A program made the translations under genes and the position numbers. A stretch of DNA of 24,605 nt, from NCBI GenBank assembly GCA_002317175.1, contig DCJA01000013.1, forward strand, positions 34,837-59,441, in the 5' to 3' direction. The notes under the pieces are model-generated. The model saw only the letters and a list, made by a program, of their open reading frames with translations. It did not search any database and had not been told where the DNA came from. Source of the DNA: Lachnospiraceae bacterium UBA1712 (GTDB lineage Bacteria > Bacillota > Clostridia > Lachnospirales > Lachnospiraceae). Every line of letters begins with the position of its first letter. Positions within the stretch are counted from its first letter, which is position 1. This document shows positions 16,171 to 23,073 of the stretch, in pieces.

Positions 16171-17151
16171 TTATTTTTTTCTGGTAAGTGACTGTCTTGC
16201 TCCGTGCATTTCTCTTCCTGCAAGAACATCTTCTACTGCATCCATACGTAAGCCCGCATCAATGAAATCGCAGAATTTGCAGAATGGCCAGTTCTGTCTG
16301 CCATCCTTAATGCTGTTACGGATCTCATTGTACTGAGGAGAACTCCATGCATCTTTAAGCGGAGTCTGTGTAAGGTCAGCCAGCTTGGTAACCTCGAAGT
16401 TATCACAACAGCATATTCCCAGTCTTCCATCTGGGAAAATAAATACATCTGTAAATGGCATCAGACAGGTCTCTTTGATAACCTTTACATCATTTTTCTT
16501 GTTTGGAGCCGAACCTGCTCTGTTAGTAAGAACAGCCTCCATATATCTCATCTGAATAAGAATCTCTACATCCTTAAACTCATCTGGATTAGCTTTTGCA
16601 TAATCATATATCTCTTTAACATTGTCATGGAGTTTCATATCCATACAGTAGTTATTGATAATCAGCTGATCTATGTATGGTACAACTGACTTAACCTTGT
16701 CAATATCAAGCAGTAATCCGTTGGTTGACATGAAGATAAATGAATCAGGAAGCTTTTCCCTACAGTATTTATGGAATTCAACAATACGTGTATCCAGCCA
16801 TGGCTCATTATTACCATACAGAGTAAGATGTCCCTTATATCCCCACTCAGCTAACTGATCAATGATACCGTAGAACATATCATCCTCCATACGACAGTAT
16901 GGTCTTTTTTCAGCATATTTATTAGCTGTACAGAAAGCACAGGTCGAATTACATCTGTTGATTGTCTCTATATTAACAATCAGAGGATGTGGTGCCTGCT
17001 CCTTACTCATAAAATAATCTATATATTTTTTCTGTGACTTTGCTCTGCTCGCAAACTGTAGCTTAAGATACATATTGGCACTGAGCATAGGGAATCTCTT
17101 CTGCATCTCCCAGCCAAATCTTCCCATAAAGTTATGAAGTCTTACTGACAT
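16171..17151 (-). CDS. Radical SAM protein with SPASM-type C-terminal cysteines
   Basis: The 326-residue product has the radical SAM cluster motif CNSTCAFC (Cys67, Cys71, Cys74), which binds the 4Fe-4S cluster that cleaves S-adenosylmethionine. The GNNEPWLD region (113-120) fills the place of the usual GGEPLL motif. A SPASM-like set of C-terminal cysteines is present: Cys229, a Cys247-249 triplet in GICCCDN, and Cys291/Cys294 in FCKFCD. These would carry an auxiliary cluster. Such enzymes modify peptides or, in surface-polysaccharide loci, sugars or lipid carriers; no precursor peptide is visible next to it. It follows the anchored unknown protein by 24 bp and probably shares its transcript from metF. 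AGAGAGG lies upstream of the ATG. The substrate is unknown. Confidence 0.8.
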   Translation of the reverse strand: MSVRLHNFMGRFGWEMQKRFPMLSANMYLKLQFASRAKSQKKYIDYFMSKEQAPHPLIVNIETINRCNSTCAFCTANKYAEKRPYCRMEDDMFYGIIDQLAEWGYKGHLTLYGNNEPWLDTRIVEFHKYCREKLPDSFIFMSTNGLLLDIDKVKSVVPYIDQLIINNYCMDMKLHDNVKEIYDYAKANPDEFKDVEILIQMRYMEAVLTNRAGSAPNKKNDVKVIKETCLMPFTDVFIFPDGRLGICCCDNFEVTKLADLTQTPLKDAWSSPQYNEIRNSIKDGRQNWPFCKFCDFIDAGLRMDAVEDVLAGREMHGARQSLTRKK

Positions 17152-17175
17152 ATTGTCTGCCTCTCTTCTATATTA

Positions 17176-17766
17176 CTATTCTTCATCTGTTGTTCCATTC
17201 ATCCACTCTGCAAGACCTGTAAAGTATTTCTTAAGTGCAGGACCTGCTCCGTTAGGGAATCCGAAATTAGCGAAATCACCATCCAACCAGGTAAGTTCCA
17301 ATGCCTGAGTATCATCAGAACTAAGTTCTACGCTCTTTGGGTCCTTACGATAATTTCTAATAGTTGTTGCAACAGTATATCTGTCTATAATATTGGTTAC
17401 TTCGGTAAGCCTTGAATTGTTGATCTCCTCATTTGCAATAACTACATGCTCACCATCTACATAATAATCACATGAGAAATAAGTCTTCTCACCATTGGTA
17501 CTCATCTCGAATGTGTATCTGTCTGACATCGTATCAGAGCTGTTACGTAACACTATGGAACCAATTGCACCAAAGCCTTCTTTGGCAATTTTATCATTTT
17601 CAAATGGAAACTCGTTCTGAGTATCTTCTTCCACCTCAGTCTGGTTCATACTTGCCCAGTCTCTTTTACTGTCCTGAACTTTATTAAAGATAAAACCAAA
17701 TACAATTATTAGTAGCGCTAGTACTGCAAGAGCTATAATAAGAATCTTCTTTTTCTTTTCAGTCAT
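17176..17766 (-). CDS. Unknown membrane-anchored protein
   Basis: I do not recognise this 196-residue protein. It has a Lys-rich N-terminus and one membrane segment (about 8-28, ILIIALAVLALLIIVFGFIF), giving an extracytoplasmic domain of about 165 residues. That domain is rich in acidic residues and aromatic beta-type stretches (RYTFEMSTNGEKTYFSCDYY; VVIANEEINNSRLTEV). It has one cysteine, no lipobox and no catalytic motif I can name. It starts 11 bp after the metF stop, with its AAGAGGT ribosome site lying around that stop, and is followed by the radical SAM gene. The arrangement makes it a candidate partner or substrate of either neighbour, but nothing in the sequence proves that. Confidence 0.6.
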   Translation of the reverse strand: MTEKKKKILIIALAVLALLIIVFGFIFNKVQDSKRDWASMNQTEVEEDTQNEFPFENDKIAKEGFGAIGSIVLRNSSDTMSDRYTFEMSTNGEKTYFSCDYYVDGEHVVIANEEINNSRLTEVTNIIDRYTVATTIRNYRKDPKSVELSSDDTQALELTWLDGDFANFGFPNGAGPALKKYFTGLAEWMNGTTDEE

Positions 17767-17777
17767 ACTATAACCTC

Positions 17778-18647
17778 TTAAACATTAATTATATTCTTTA
17801 TTCCGTCGCAAATGGTTCTTGCAACCTTAGGATTATTCATAGTATAGAGATGAATTCCATCCACACCAGTTGTAAGCAGGTCAACAATTTGATTCAGTGC
17901 ATAAACCATACCTGCATCATACATTGCTTCGTCATTGTCACCATACTTATCAATAATCTTCTGGAATTTCTCTGGTAGAACAGCTCCGCAGGTGTTAACC
18001 ATACGCTGAATCTGAGATGCCTTAATTGCAGGCATGATACCCGGTGTAATAGGAACATCAATTCCTGCTATTCTTGCATCTTCTTCAAATGCATAGAAAT
18101 GACTGTTATCAAAGAAAAGCTGTGAAAGCAACACCTCTGCTCCCAAATCGACTTTATGCTTCAGATTATGCATCTCCGAAACATGATTTGGGCTTTCAGG
18201 ATGATCCTCTGGATAACATGCACCCAGAATACAAAAATCTGTTCTTGGCTTAAGATACTCAATAAGGTCCGATGCATATCTGAAATCGTTCTTACTAGGA
18301 ACATTTGGATTGATATCGCCTCGGAGTGCAAGAATATTCTCGATTCCAGCATCAGCAATTGCCTTGGCAAATTCATCTATCTCCTGCTTACTGTAAGCAA
18401 GACCTGTCAGATGTACTACAGGCTCGATATGATAAACCTCCTTAATCTTTCTCGCAAGATCAATGGTCTTGTTGTTGTTAGAACTGCCACCTGCACCAAA
18501 AGTAACACTGATATAATCTGGCTTGAGTTCGCTTAAGATATCCAGTGTTGGCTCAATATTCTTTAATTCGTCGTCTTTTTTAGGAGGAAAAATCTCAAAT
18601 GATAATATTTTCTTCCCTTTGTTCTTATAAATGTCTGATATTTTCAT
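17778..18647 (-). CDS. metF: 5,10-Methylenetetrahydrofolate reductase
   Basis: MetF reduces 5,10-methylene-THF to 5-methyl-THF in the cytoplasm and supplies methyl groups to methionine synthesis. In acetogens a related enzyme serves the Wood-Ljungdahl route. The 289-residue product has the family order: KILSFEIFPPKKDDEL (proton-donor Glu), PDYISVTFGAGGS, VVHLTGLAYS, LRGDINP (the LRGD motif that contacts FAD/folate), and LGACYPEDHPES. LSQLFFDNSHFYAF and PGIMPA close the barrel, ending with GVDGIHLYTMN. The length is normal for the bacterial FAD enzyme. The ATG at 18647 (MKISDIYKNKGK) has AAAGG eight bases upstream; 18 extra in-frame residues upstream are not family-like. It is the first gene of a minus-strand group with the anchored unknown protein and the radical SAM gene. 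Confidence 0.93.
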   Translation of the reverse strand: MKISDIYKNKGKKILSFEIFPPKKDDELKNIEPTLDILSELKPDYISVTFGAGGSSNNNKTIDLARKIKEVYHIEPVVHLTGLAYSKQEIDEFAKAIADAGIENILALRGDINPNVPSKNDFRYASDLIEYLKPRTDFCILGACYPEDHPESPNHVSEMHNLKHKVDLGAEVLLSQLFFDNSHFYAFEEDARIAGIDVPITPGIMPAIKASQIQRMVNTCGAVLPEKFQKIIDKYGDNDEAMYDAGMVYALNQIVDLLTTGVDGIHLYTMNNPKVARTICDGIKNIINV

Positions 18648-18680
18648 TTCGATAACCTTTATACACAAAATAGTATTTCT

Positions 18681-18686
18681 ATTATA
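18681..18686 (-). promoter_or_regulatory. -10 box for metF
   Basis: A perfect TATAAT on the minus strand about 34 bases before the metF ATG. The -35 region at the expected distance is a poor match. It shares the short intergenic gap with a plus-strand -10 box, so the two divergent transcripts start close together. Confidence 0.5.
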
Positions 18687-18705
18687 GTGTATAATGCACA
18701 AAAAT

Positions 18706-18713
18706 GCTATAAT
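18706..18713 (+). promoter_or_regulatory. -10 box for the second acyltransferase
   Basis: GCTATAAT on the plus strand contains a perfect TATAAT preceded by TG-C, an extended -10. It lies about 36 bases before the acyltransferase ATG and overlaps the metF promoter region. Confidence 0.5.
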
Positions 18714-18748
18714 TATTTGAACATACGATTTTACTCATGGAGATTACT

Positions 18749-19828
18749 ATGAAACGATACCCGGCTATTGATATGCTCAAGGGAGTAGCCATATTTCTTA
18801 TTGTTCTGGGTCATGCAACCTTTGTAAATGAGAAGGTTCTTATCTATATTTTCTCATTTCACCTTCAGTCCTTCTTTATCATCTCCGGATTGCTTATGAA
18901 GGCCAATGAGACCACTTGCAGTGACATAAAGATATTTATCCGAAAAAAACTAAGAACAATTGCTCTTCCCTATCTGTGCTTCAGTATATGCTATACAATA
19001 ATTGATCTTTTAAGTGTATATTTCCAGCAGATTAGTCTCCAGGATCTGAAGATTAATCTTGTCTGCACGATATCTCTGGCAGGAAGCGGCCCGCTCTGGT
19101 TCCTTCCTACTCTGTTTGCGGCTGAACTGCTTTTAGTTCTGTTACAAAAGATATCGCCAATGATTGATAAAAAACTCGGCATATCCAATGATATGCTTTC
19201 ATTTGCTATATTAGGTGGATTAGTTGCCCTTGCAGGCTTTATTGGATGTTTCTATCTTAGTCCTGTATACGCAGGCAATTCATCTCTGCTTATTATGTTT
19301 TTTATGAACTTTGCAGTTGTTATTCTTCGCAGCATGCTCTGTATGGTTTTTCTTGTTCCTGGATACCTGCTCTATCAGCCAATGATCAAACTCAAAGCTT
19401 CTTTCTCTGTAGTTCAATTGCTGGCAGGCATATTTATGCTGTTGCTGAATATTCCTCTTGCACTTTTGAACAGCAATGTGGATCTGCATAACATGAACTT
19501 TGGCAATCCAGTTTTGTTTGTGATATCAGCTTATCTTGGAACTATTGGCCTCTATCTAATTTGCAATAACATACCTCAGCTAAAGCTGATTAGCTTCTGG
19601 GGACGTAATTCTCTGGTAATTATGGTAAGCCATCTTAATTTTTACTATTTATATGCAGGCAACCTTCTTGCCGTATGGATGAACCAGTATGTAAGCAGAG
19701 CCAAATCCTATGTATTTTTATTTAACATTCTTCTAGTGGCCATGCTTCTCTCATCTGTAACAGCCGTATTAATTAATCGCTTTACACCGTGGATGCTTGG
19801 TCGAAAGAAGCAGAAAGTCAAAGCTTAA
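18749..19828 (+). CDS. Membrane acyltransferase, fucose 4-O-acetylase-like
   Basis: The 359-residue polytopic protein belongs to the acyltransferase family 3 superfamily. The N-terminus shows RYPAIDMLKGVAIFLIVLGH (residues 3-22), with the catalytic-type His22, and then FHLQSFFIISGLLMK (37-51). This form (D-x-x-KG, GH, FHxxxFFxxSG) is that of fucose 4-O-acetylase and related surface-sugar acetyltransferases. About ten membrane segments cover the rest. The ATG at 18749 has GGAG six bases upstream. An ATG at 18737 overlaps that same ribosome site and is unlikely to be used. It is transcribed divergently from metF and ends at a bidirectional terminator. The target sugar is unknown, but glycosyltransferase genes on both sides suggest a surface glycan. 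Confidence 0.82.
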   Translation: MKRYPAIDMLKGVAIFLIVLGHATFVNEKVLIYIFSFHLQSFFIISGLLMKANETTCSDIKIFIRKKLRTIALPYLCFSICYTIIDLLSVYFQQISLQDLKINLVCTISLAGSGPLWFLPTLFAAELLLVLLQKISPMIDKKLGISNDMLSFAILGGLVALAGFIGCFYLSPVYAGNSSLLIMFFMNFAVVILRSMLCMVFLVPGYLLYQPMIKLKASFSVVQLLAGIFMLLLNIPLALLNSNVDLHNMNFGNPVLFVISAYLGTIGLYLICNNIPQLKLISFWGRNSLVIMVSHLNFYYLYAGNLLAVWMNQYVSRAKSYVFLFNILLVAMLLSSVTAVLINRFTPWMLGRKKQKVKA

Positions 19829-19897
19829 ATAACCATAACTCATTTAACAAAGCTCATTTAACGCACACAATTAATAAAAGAATATAATTCAAATAAC

Positions 19898-19943
19898 AAA
19901 GAGCAGCTAATATCTCCACATTGGATTAATACAGCTGCTCTTT
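19898..19943. terminator. Bidirectional intrinsic terminator between convergent genes
   Basis: AAAGAGCAGCT pairs perfectly with AGCTGCTCTTT over 11 bp around a 24-base loop. The plus-strand side continues TTATCTTATTTTA and the minus-strand side TGTTATTTG, so it can serve both the acyltransferase and the permease. The remainder of the 202-base gap holds no other structure I could recognise. Confidence 0.75.
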
Positions 19944-20030
19944 ATCTTATTTTATGCAAGATACATTCTCGTGTTTCTTACTTATTAATGTTTTTTTAAT
20001 ATCATTTCTAACAATCCCTGCATCCAGTGA

Positions 20031-21464
20031 TTACACAATCAGGAAGAACTTGATTAAAAAGATTGCAGAAATCACGTATGTGAGAACTGATACTTCCTTT
20101 GCTTTTCCCTTAAGTATGCAGATAACTGTATAGCTTACAAGTCCAAGTCCAATACCATGTCCGATAGATCCTGAAATTGGCATACCGATAAGCATAATAG
20201 CTACAGGAAGGCCTTCCTCCATCTTATCGAAATTGATCTTCTTAAGTCCTGTTAACATCAGATATCCAACATATATAAGAGCTGATGATGTTGCTGCTGC
20301 AGGAACAATTGCCGCTATTGGAGCTAAGAACATACAAAGCAGGAACATAATACCTGTTACAAGAGCTGTAAGTCCTGTTCGTCCACCAGCCTCAACACCT
20401 GAAGCAGATTCAACAAAGGTTGTAACTGTTGAAGTACCTGTGCAGGAACCAACTACAGTACCAATAGCATCTGAAAGAAGAGCCTCTCTCATCTTAGGCA
20501 TATTGCCCTGGTCATCAACCATACCTGCTCTTGATGCTGTACCAACCAATGTTCCAATGGTATCAAACATATCAATAATACAGAATGTAATAATAAGTGT
20601 AATAACTGTAAACCAGCCAATCTGGAAAAGATTGCTGAAGTTAAACTTAAATAATGTTGTTGCAGCCATATCAGCAAATGGTGGAACAAAGCTTGCGCCA
20701 GCAAGAGAAGCAAATGGATTGGTCGCAAAGAATATCGCCTCACCAGCCCAGTAAACTACCGATGCAATAAGCATTCCAAGCAATACTGCACTCTTAAGGC
20801 CCTTGTGAGTAAGTGCAACAATTGCAAACAATCCCACAAGCATTGTTACTACAGTAAGAACCATCCATCCATAACCAGTTCCCATTGTGTCTCTGGCATA
20901 ACTTGGTGTAAGTGCGCCAAAGAAATCACGCATCATATAGAATGGTGCAGAATAGCCATTGGCTTCCGAATAAATACCGGCATTTGACCCGAATCCGATA
21001 TTAAGAAGCATAAGTCCAATCGCAGGTGATATACCCAGTCTGATTCCCAGCGGAATACCCTCAACGATTTTCTCTCTGATGTTAAGAACAGAAAGAATGA
21101 TAAATACAACACCCTCAATAAGAACTACACAAAGAGCGGCCTGAAATGATTCAACATAGCTCAATCCAGTAATAGCAACTATATTGGATACTACTACAGC
21201 AAAGAAACTGTTAAGTCCCATACCAGGTGCCATGGCAAATGGCTTATTAGCCAAAAGTGCCATACAGATACAACCAATACCTGCAGAAATAACTGTTGCA
21301 AGGAATACTCCGTTCCAGATTTCCTGGCCATTTGCCCCAAAGCCAGTTAAGAGGTTAGGGTTCAGTGCAACGATATACGCCATAGTCATAAAGGTAGTAA
21401 GACCGGCAATTATCTCTGTCTTGATGGTAGTATTGTTTTCTTTGAGTTTAAAAAAATTCTCCAT
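20031..21464 (-). CDS. NCS2 purine permease (AzgA/PbuG-like, guanine/hypoxanthine)
   Basis: Proton-driven uptake of hypoxanthine, guanine or adenine through the cytoplasmic membrane is the known role of this COG2252-type branch. The 477-residue product has 12-14 hydrophobic segments. Branch markers are KTEIIAGLTTFMTMAYIV (about 14-31), NKPFAMAPGMGLNSFF and DMFDTIGTLVGTASRAG. The substrate-binding region is TSTVTTFVESASGVEAGGRTGLTALV. Xanthine/uracil carriers of the UraA branch look different, so a purine base is preferred. The ATG at 21464 (MENFFKLKENN) has AAGGAG seven bases upstream. A longer reading from 21533 would run through the promoter. The short leader, roughly 35 bases, leaves no room for a purine riboswitch. 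Four 22-bp repeats lie directly upstream of the -35 box. Confidence 0.88.
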   Translation of the reverse strand: MENFFKLKENNTTIKTEIIAGLTTFMTMAYIVALNPNLLTGFGANGQEIWNGVFLATVISAGIGCICMALLANKPFAMAPGMGLNSFFAVVVSNIVAITGLSYVESFQAALCVVLIEGVVFIILSVLNIREKIVEGIPLGIRLGISPAIGLMLLNIGFGSNAGIYSEANGYSAPFYMMRDFFGALTPSYARDTMGTGYGWMVLTVVTMLVGLFAIVALTHKGLKSAVLLGMLIASVVYWAGEAIFFATNPFASLAGASFVPPFADMAATTLFKFNFSNLFQIGWFTVITLIITFCIIDMFDTIGTLVGTASRAGMVDDQGNMPKMREALLSDAIGTVVGSCTGTSTVTTFVESASGVEAGGRTGLTALVTGIMFLLCMFLAPIAAIVPAAATSSALIYVGYLMLTGLKKINFDKMEEGLPVAIMLIGMPISGSIGHGIGLGLVSYTVICILKGKAKEVSVLTYVISAIFLIKFFLIV

Positions 21465-21504
21465 CACATTTCTCCTTTTCCTATACCAAATAAGTGATAT
21501 AAAA

Positions 21505-21533
21505 ATTTTATCATAGCCCCTTTTCTTTTTCAA
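21505..21533 (-). promoter_or_regulatory. Sigma-A promoter of the purine permease gene
   Basis: On the minus strand TTGAAA and TAAAAT are separated by exactly 17 bases, one mismatch each from consensus. Transcription would begin about 35 bases before the ATG at 21464. The first 22-bp repeat starts five bases beyond the -35 box. Confidence 0.68.
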
Positions 21534-21538
21534 TTAGC

Positions 21539-21626
21539 CCCTGCCATTTATAAAGTCTGGGCCTGATATTTATAGAATTTCAACCCGTCATTTATAAAGT
21601 TTCGCCCTGGCATATATAGAGTTTCG
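21539..21626. repeat. Four tandem 22-bp direct repeats at a divergent promoter region
   Basis: Units run 21539-21560, 21561-21582, 21583-21604 and 21605-21626 with no spacers. All centre on ATTTATA (ATATATA in the fourth) at exact 22-bp steps: 21546, 21568, 21590 and 21612. The consensus is CCCTGCC, ATTTATA, AAGTTTCG. They fill the space between the permease -35 box and the plus-strand extended -10 promoter. The period is close to two helical turns, so repeated protein binding on one DNA face is plausible. Iterated regulator sites are the first guess; a neutral minisatellite is the alternative. Confidence 0.8.
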
Positions 21627-21642
21627 CTGACCACCCTAACTA

Positions 21643-21651
21643 TGGTATAAT
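21643..21651 (+). promoter_or_regulatory. Extended -10 promoter of the GT39-like gene
   Basis: TGGTATAAT on the plus strand is a perfect TATAAT with an upstream TG, about 70 bases before the ATG at 21723. The -35 position (TTCGCT, overlapping the last 22-bp repeat) is weak, which is common for extended -10 promoters. Confidence 0.58.
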
Positions 21652-21722
21652 ACGGATTTGTAATAGAACTTCTTATTACAAAATGTTTTATTCCAGATCA
21701 ACTGCTTAGGTTCGAAGAAGAT

Positions 21723-23069
21723 ATGAAAGAAACATTCAGAAGATTAGAAAACAAAACTTCATATATAATACTTGCTGTTGGAGCCCTCGTCCGTCTTATA
21801 TATGTGCTTGGAAGCAGTATATATGAAAGGCAGTATGATATCGGTCAGATAGATTTATCAGCCGGTGCCCCTGTTTCAGGCGGACATCTCGGATACATTC
21901 AGTATCTTAGCTACTATCATCAGTTACCTGATGTTGATCCTACTACCGTCTATCAGTTTCATCATCCCCCTCTCCATCACATGCTTTGTGCCCTGTGGAT
22001 TGAGCTGATGAAGCTGTTTAGCGACAACTATTCAGTTATTGAAGAATCCATTCAGATTATACCTTTTGCAGCTTCACTGGTTACACTATATGCCGCTTAT
22101 AAAGTTTTACTTAGATTTAACATTGAAGGAAAAGGATTACACATTGCACTGCTTATATTCGCATTTCATCCTTCGCTGATTCTCATGTCCGGAAGCATCA
22201 ATAATGACTGCCTTGCCCTTATGTTTTCATTTCTGTGTGTGCTTTACTCACTCAGATGGATTGACTCCAGAGCCTGGAAGGATATTTTGCTTCTTGCAGT
22301 TTTTCTTGGACTGGGTATTTCAACCAAACAAAACGTGGCTGAACTGGCTTTTCCACTTGCCGTAATCTTTGTTATGGTTTTAGTAAAGCAATTTAAGCTA
22401 AAGGAATCTGTTGCCTGCACATTTATACAGTATATTGTCTTCGGATTGATCTCTATTCCATTAGGAATCTGGTTTTACATACGCAATCTTATCAAGTACA
22501 ATGTCAGTCTTCTCTGGGTATATGAATTACCTACAGATTCATGGCAGTACACTGGCAACTACCCTGTATTCAATAGATTTTTATGGCCCATTCCTTCTGA
22601 AATGATAAGCAACTTGCTTCATTTTAAAATAGGTTGCGGCTACAACGTATGGATGCAGATTATGCGTACCTCTGTTACCGGCGAATGGGATATGGCTTCT
22701 GTAAGCAGGCCAATAAAGCTTGTGGCAGTCTTAATGATGTTCTGTGCCTTCGCCCTTGCGATTATCGCGTTTATCTATTTTTGTAAGAGTTTTTTCAGCT
22801 CAAAAGCTTTGAATAATTACTATAGAATCTACTATCTTGTAGCTTACTTTGTAGTAATGCTTATGTATCTTAAATTCGTATATGACTATCCTCAGGAATG
22901 CAGTATGAGTTTCAGATATATAGAAATAGTTCTTATGTTTCAGATTACCGCTCTGGAACTACAGTATGATAAAATAAGCACTAAGTGGGTTAAATATCTG
23001 ATTAATAGCCTGCTAATCGCTTTCGTAATATTAAGCCTGGCTCTTTGCCTGGCATGGTGCATTTACTGA
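21723..23069 (+). CDS. GT-C membrane glycosyltransferase, GT39/ArnT-like
   Basis: The 448-residue protein has a membrane segment at about 14-32, a first extracytoplasmic loop with YERQYDIGQID (Asp39 in the usual GT-C acidic position), and FHHPPLHHMLCALW (79-92). The HPPL block is a known mark of the GT39/GT83 type. Nine or more further membrane segments follow. Such enzymes use polyprenyl-phosphate sugars to glycosylate lipids, polymers or proteins outside the membrane; the acceptor here is unknown. No strong Shine-Dalgarno is present: a GAAGAAG stretch lies close to the ATG. It is followed after four bases by a YfhO-family gene, so the two form an operon driven by the extended -10 promoter at 21643-21651. 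Confidence 0.72.
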   Translation: MKETFRRLENKTSYIILAVGALVRLIYVLGSSIYERQYDIGQIDLSAGAPVSGGHLGYIQYLSYYHQLPDVDPTTVYQFHHPPLHHMLCALWIELMKLFSDNYSVIEESIQIIPFAASLVTLYAAYKVLLRFNIEGKGLHIALLIFAFHPSLILMSGSINNDCLALMFSFLCVLYSLRWIDSRAWKDILLLAVFLGLGISTKQNVAELAFPLAVIFVMVLVKQFKLKESVACTFIQYIVFGLISIPLGIWFYIRNLIKYNVSLLWVYELPTDSWQYTGNYPVFNRFLWPIPSEMISNLLHFKIGCGYNVWMQIMRTSVTGEWDMASVSRPIKLVAVLMMFCAFALAIIAFIYFCKSFFSSKALNNYYRIYYLVAYFVVMLMYLKFVYDYPQECSMSFRYIEIVLMFQITALELQYDKISTKWVKYLINSLLIAFVILSLALCLAWCIY

Positions 23070-23073
23070 TAAT

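Noticed and set aside
18648..18748. SAM or T-box type leader before metF
   Set aside because: Only about 27 bases separate the likely start site from the ATG, too short for a riboswitch.
21539..21626. CRISPR array
   Set aside because: The 22-bp units are directly contiguous with no unique spacers, diverge from each other, and there are no cas genes in the window.
21465..21720. Purine riboswitch upstream of the permease
   Set aside because: The predicted transcript leader is only about 35 bases, and I see no three-way-junction pattern with conserved loops; the region is occupied by a promoter and direct repeats.
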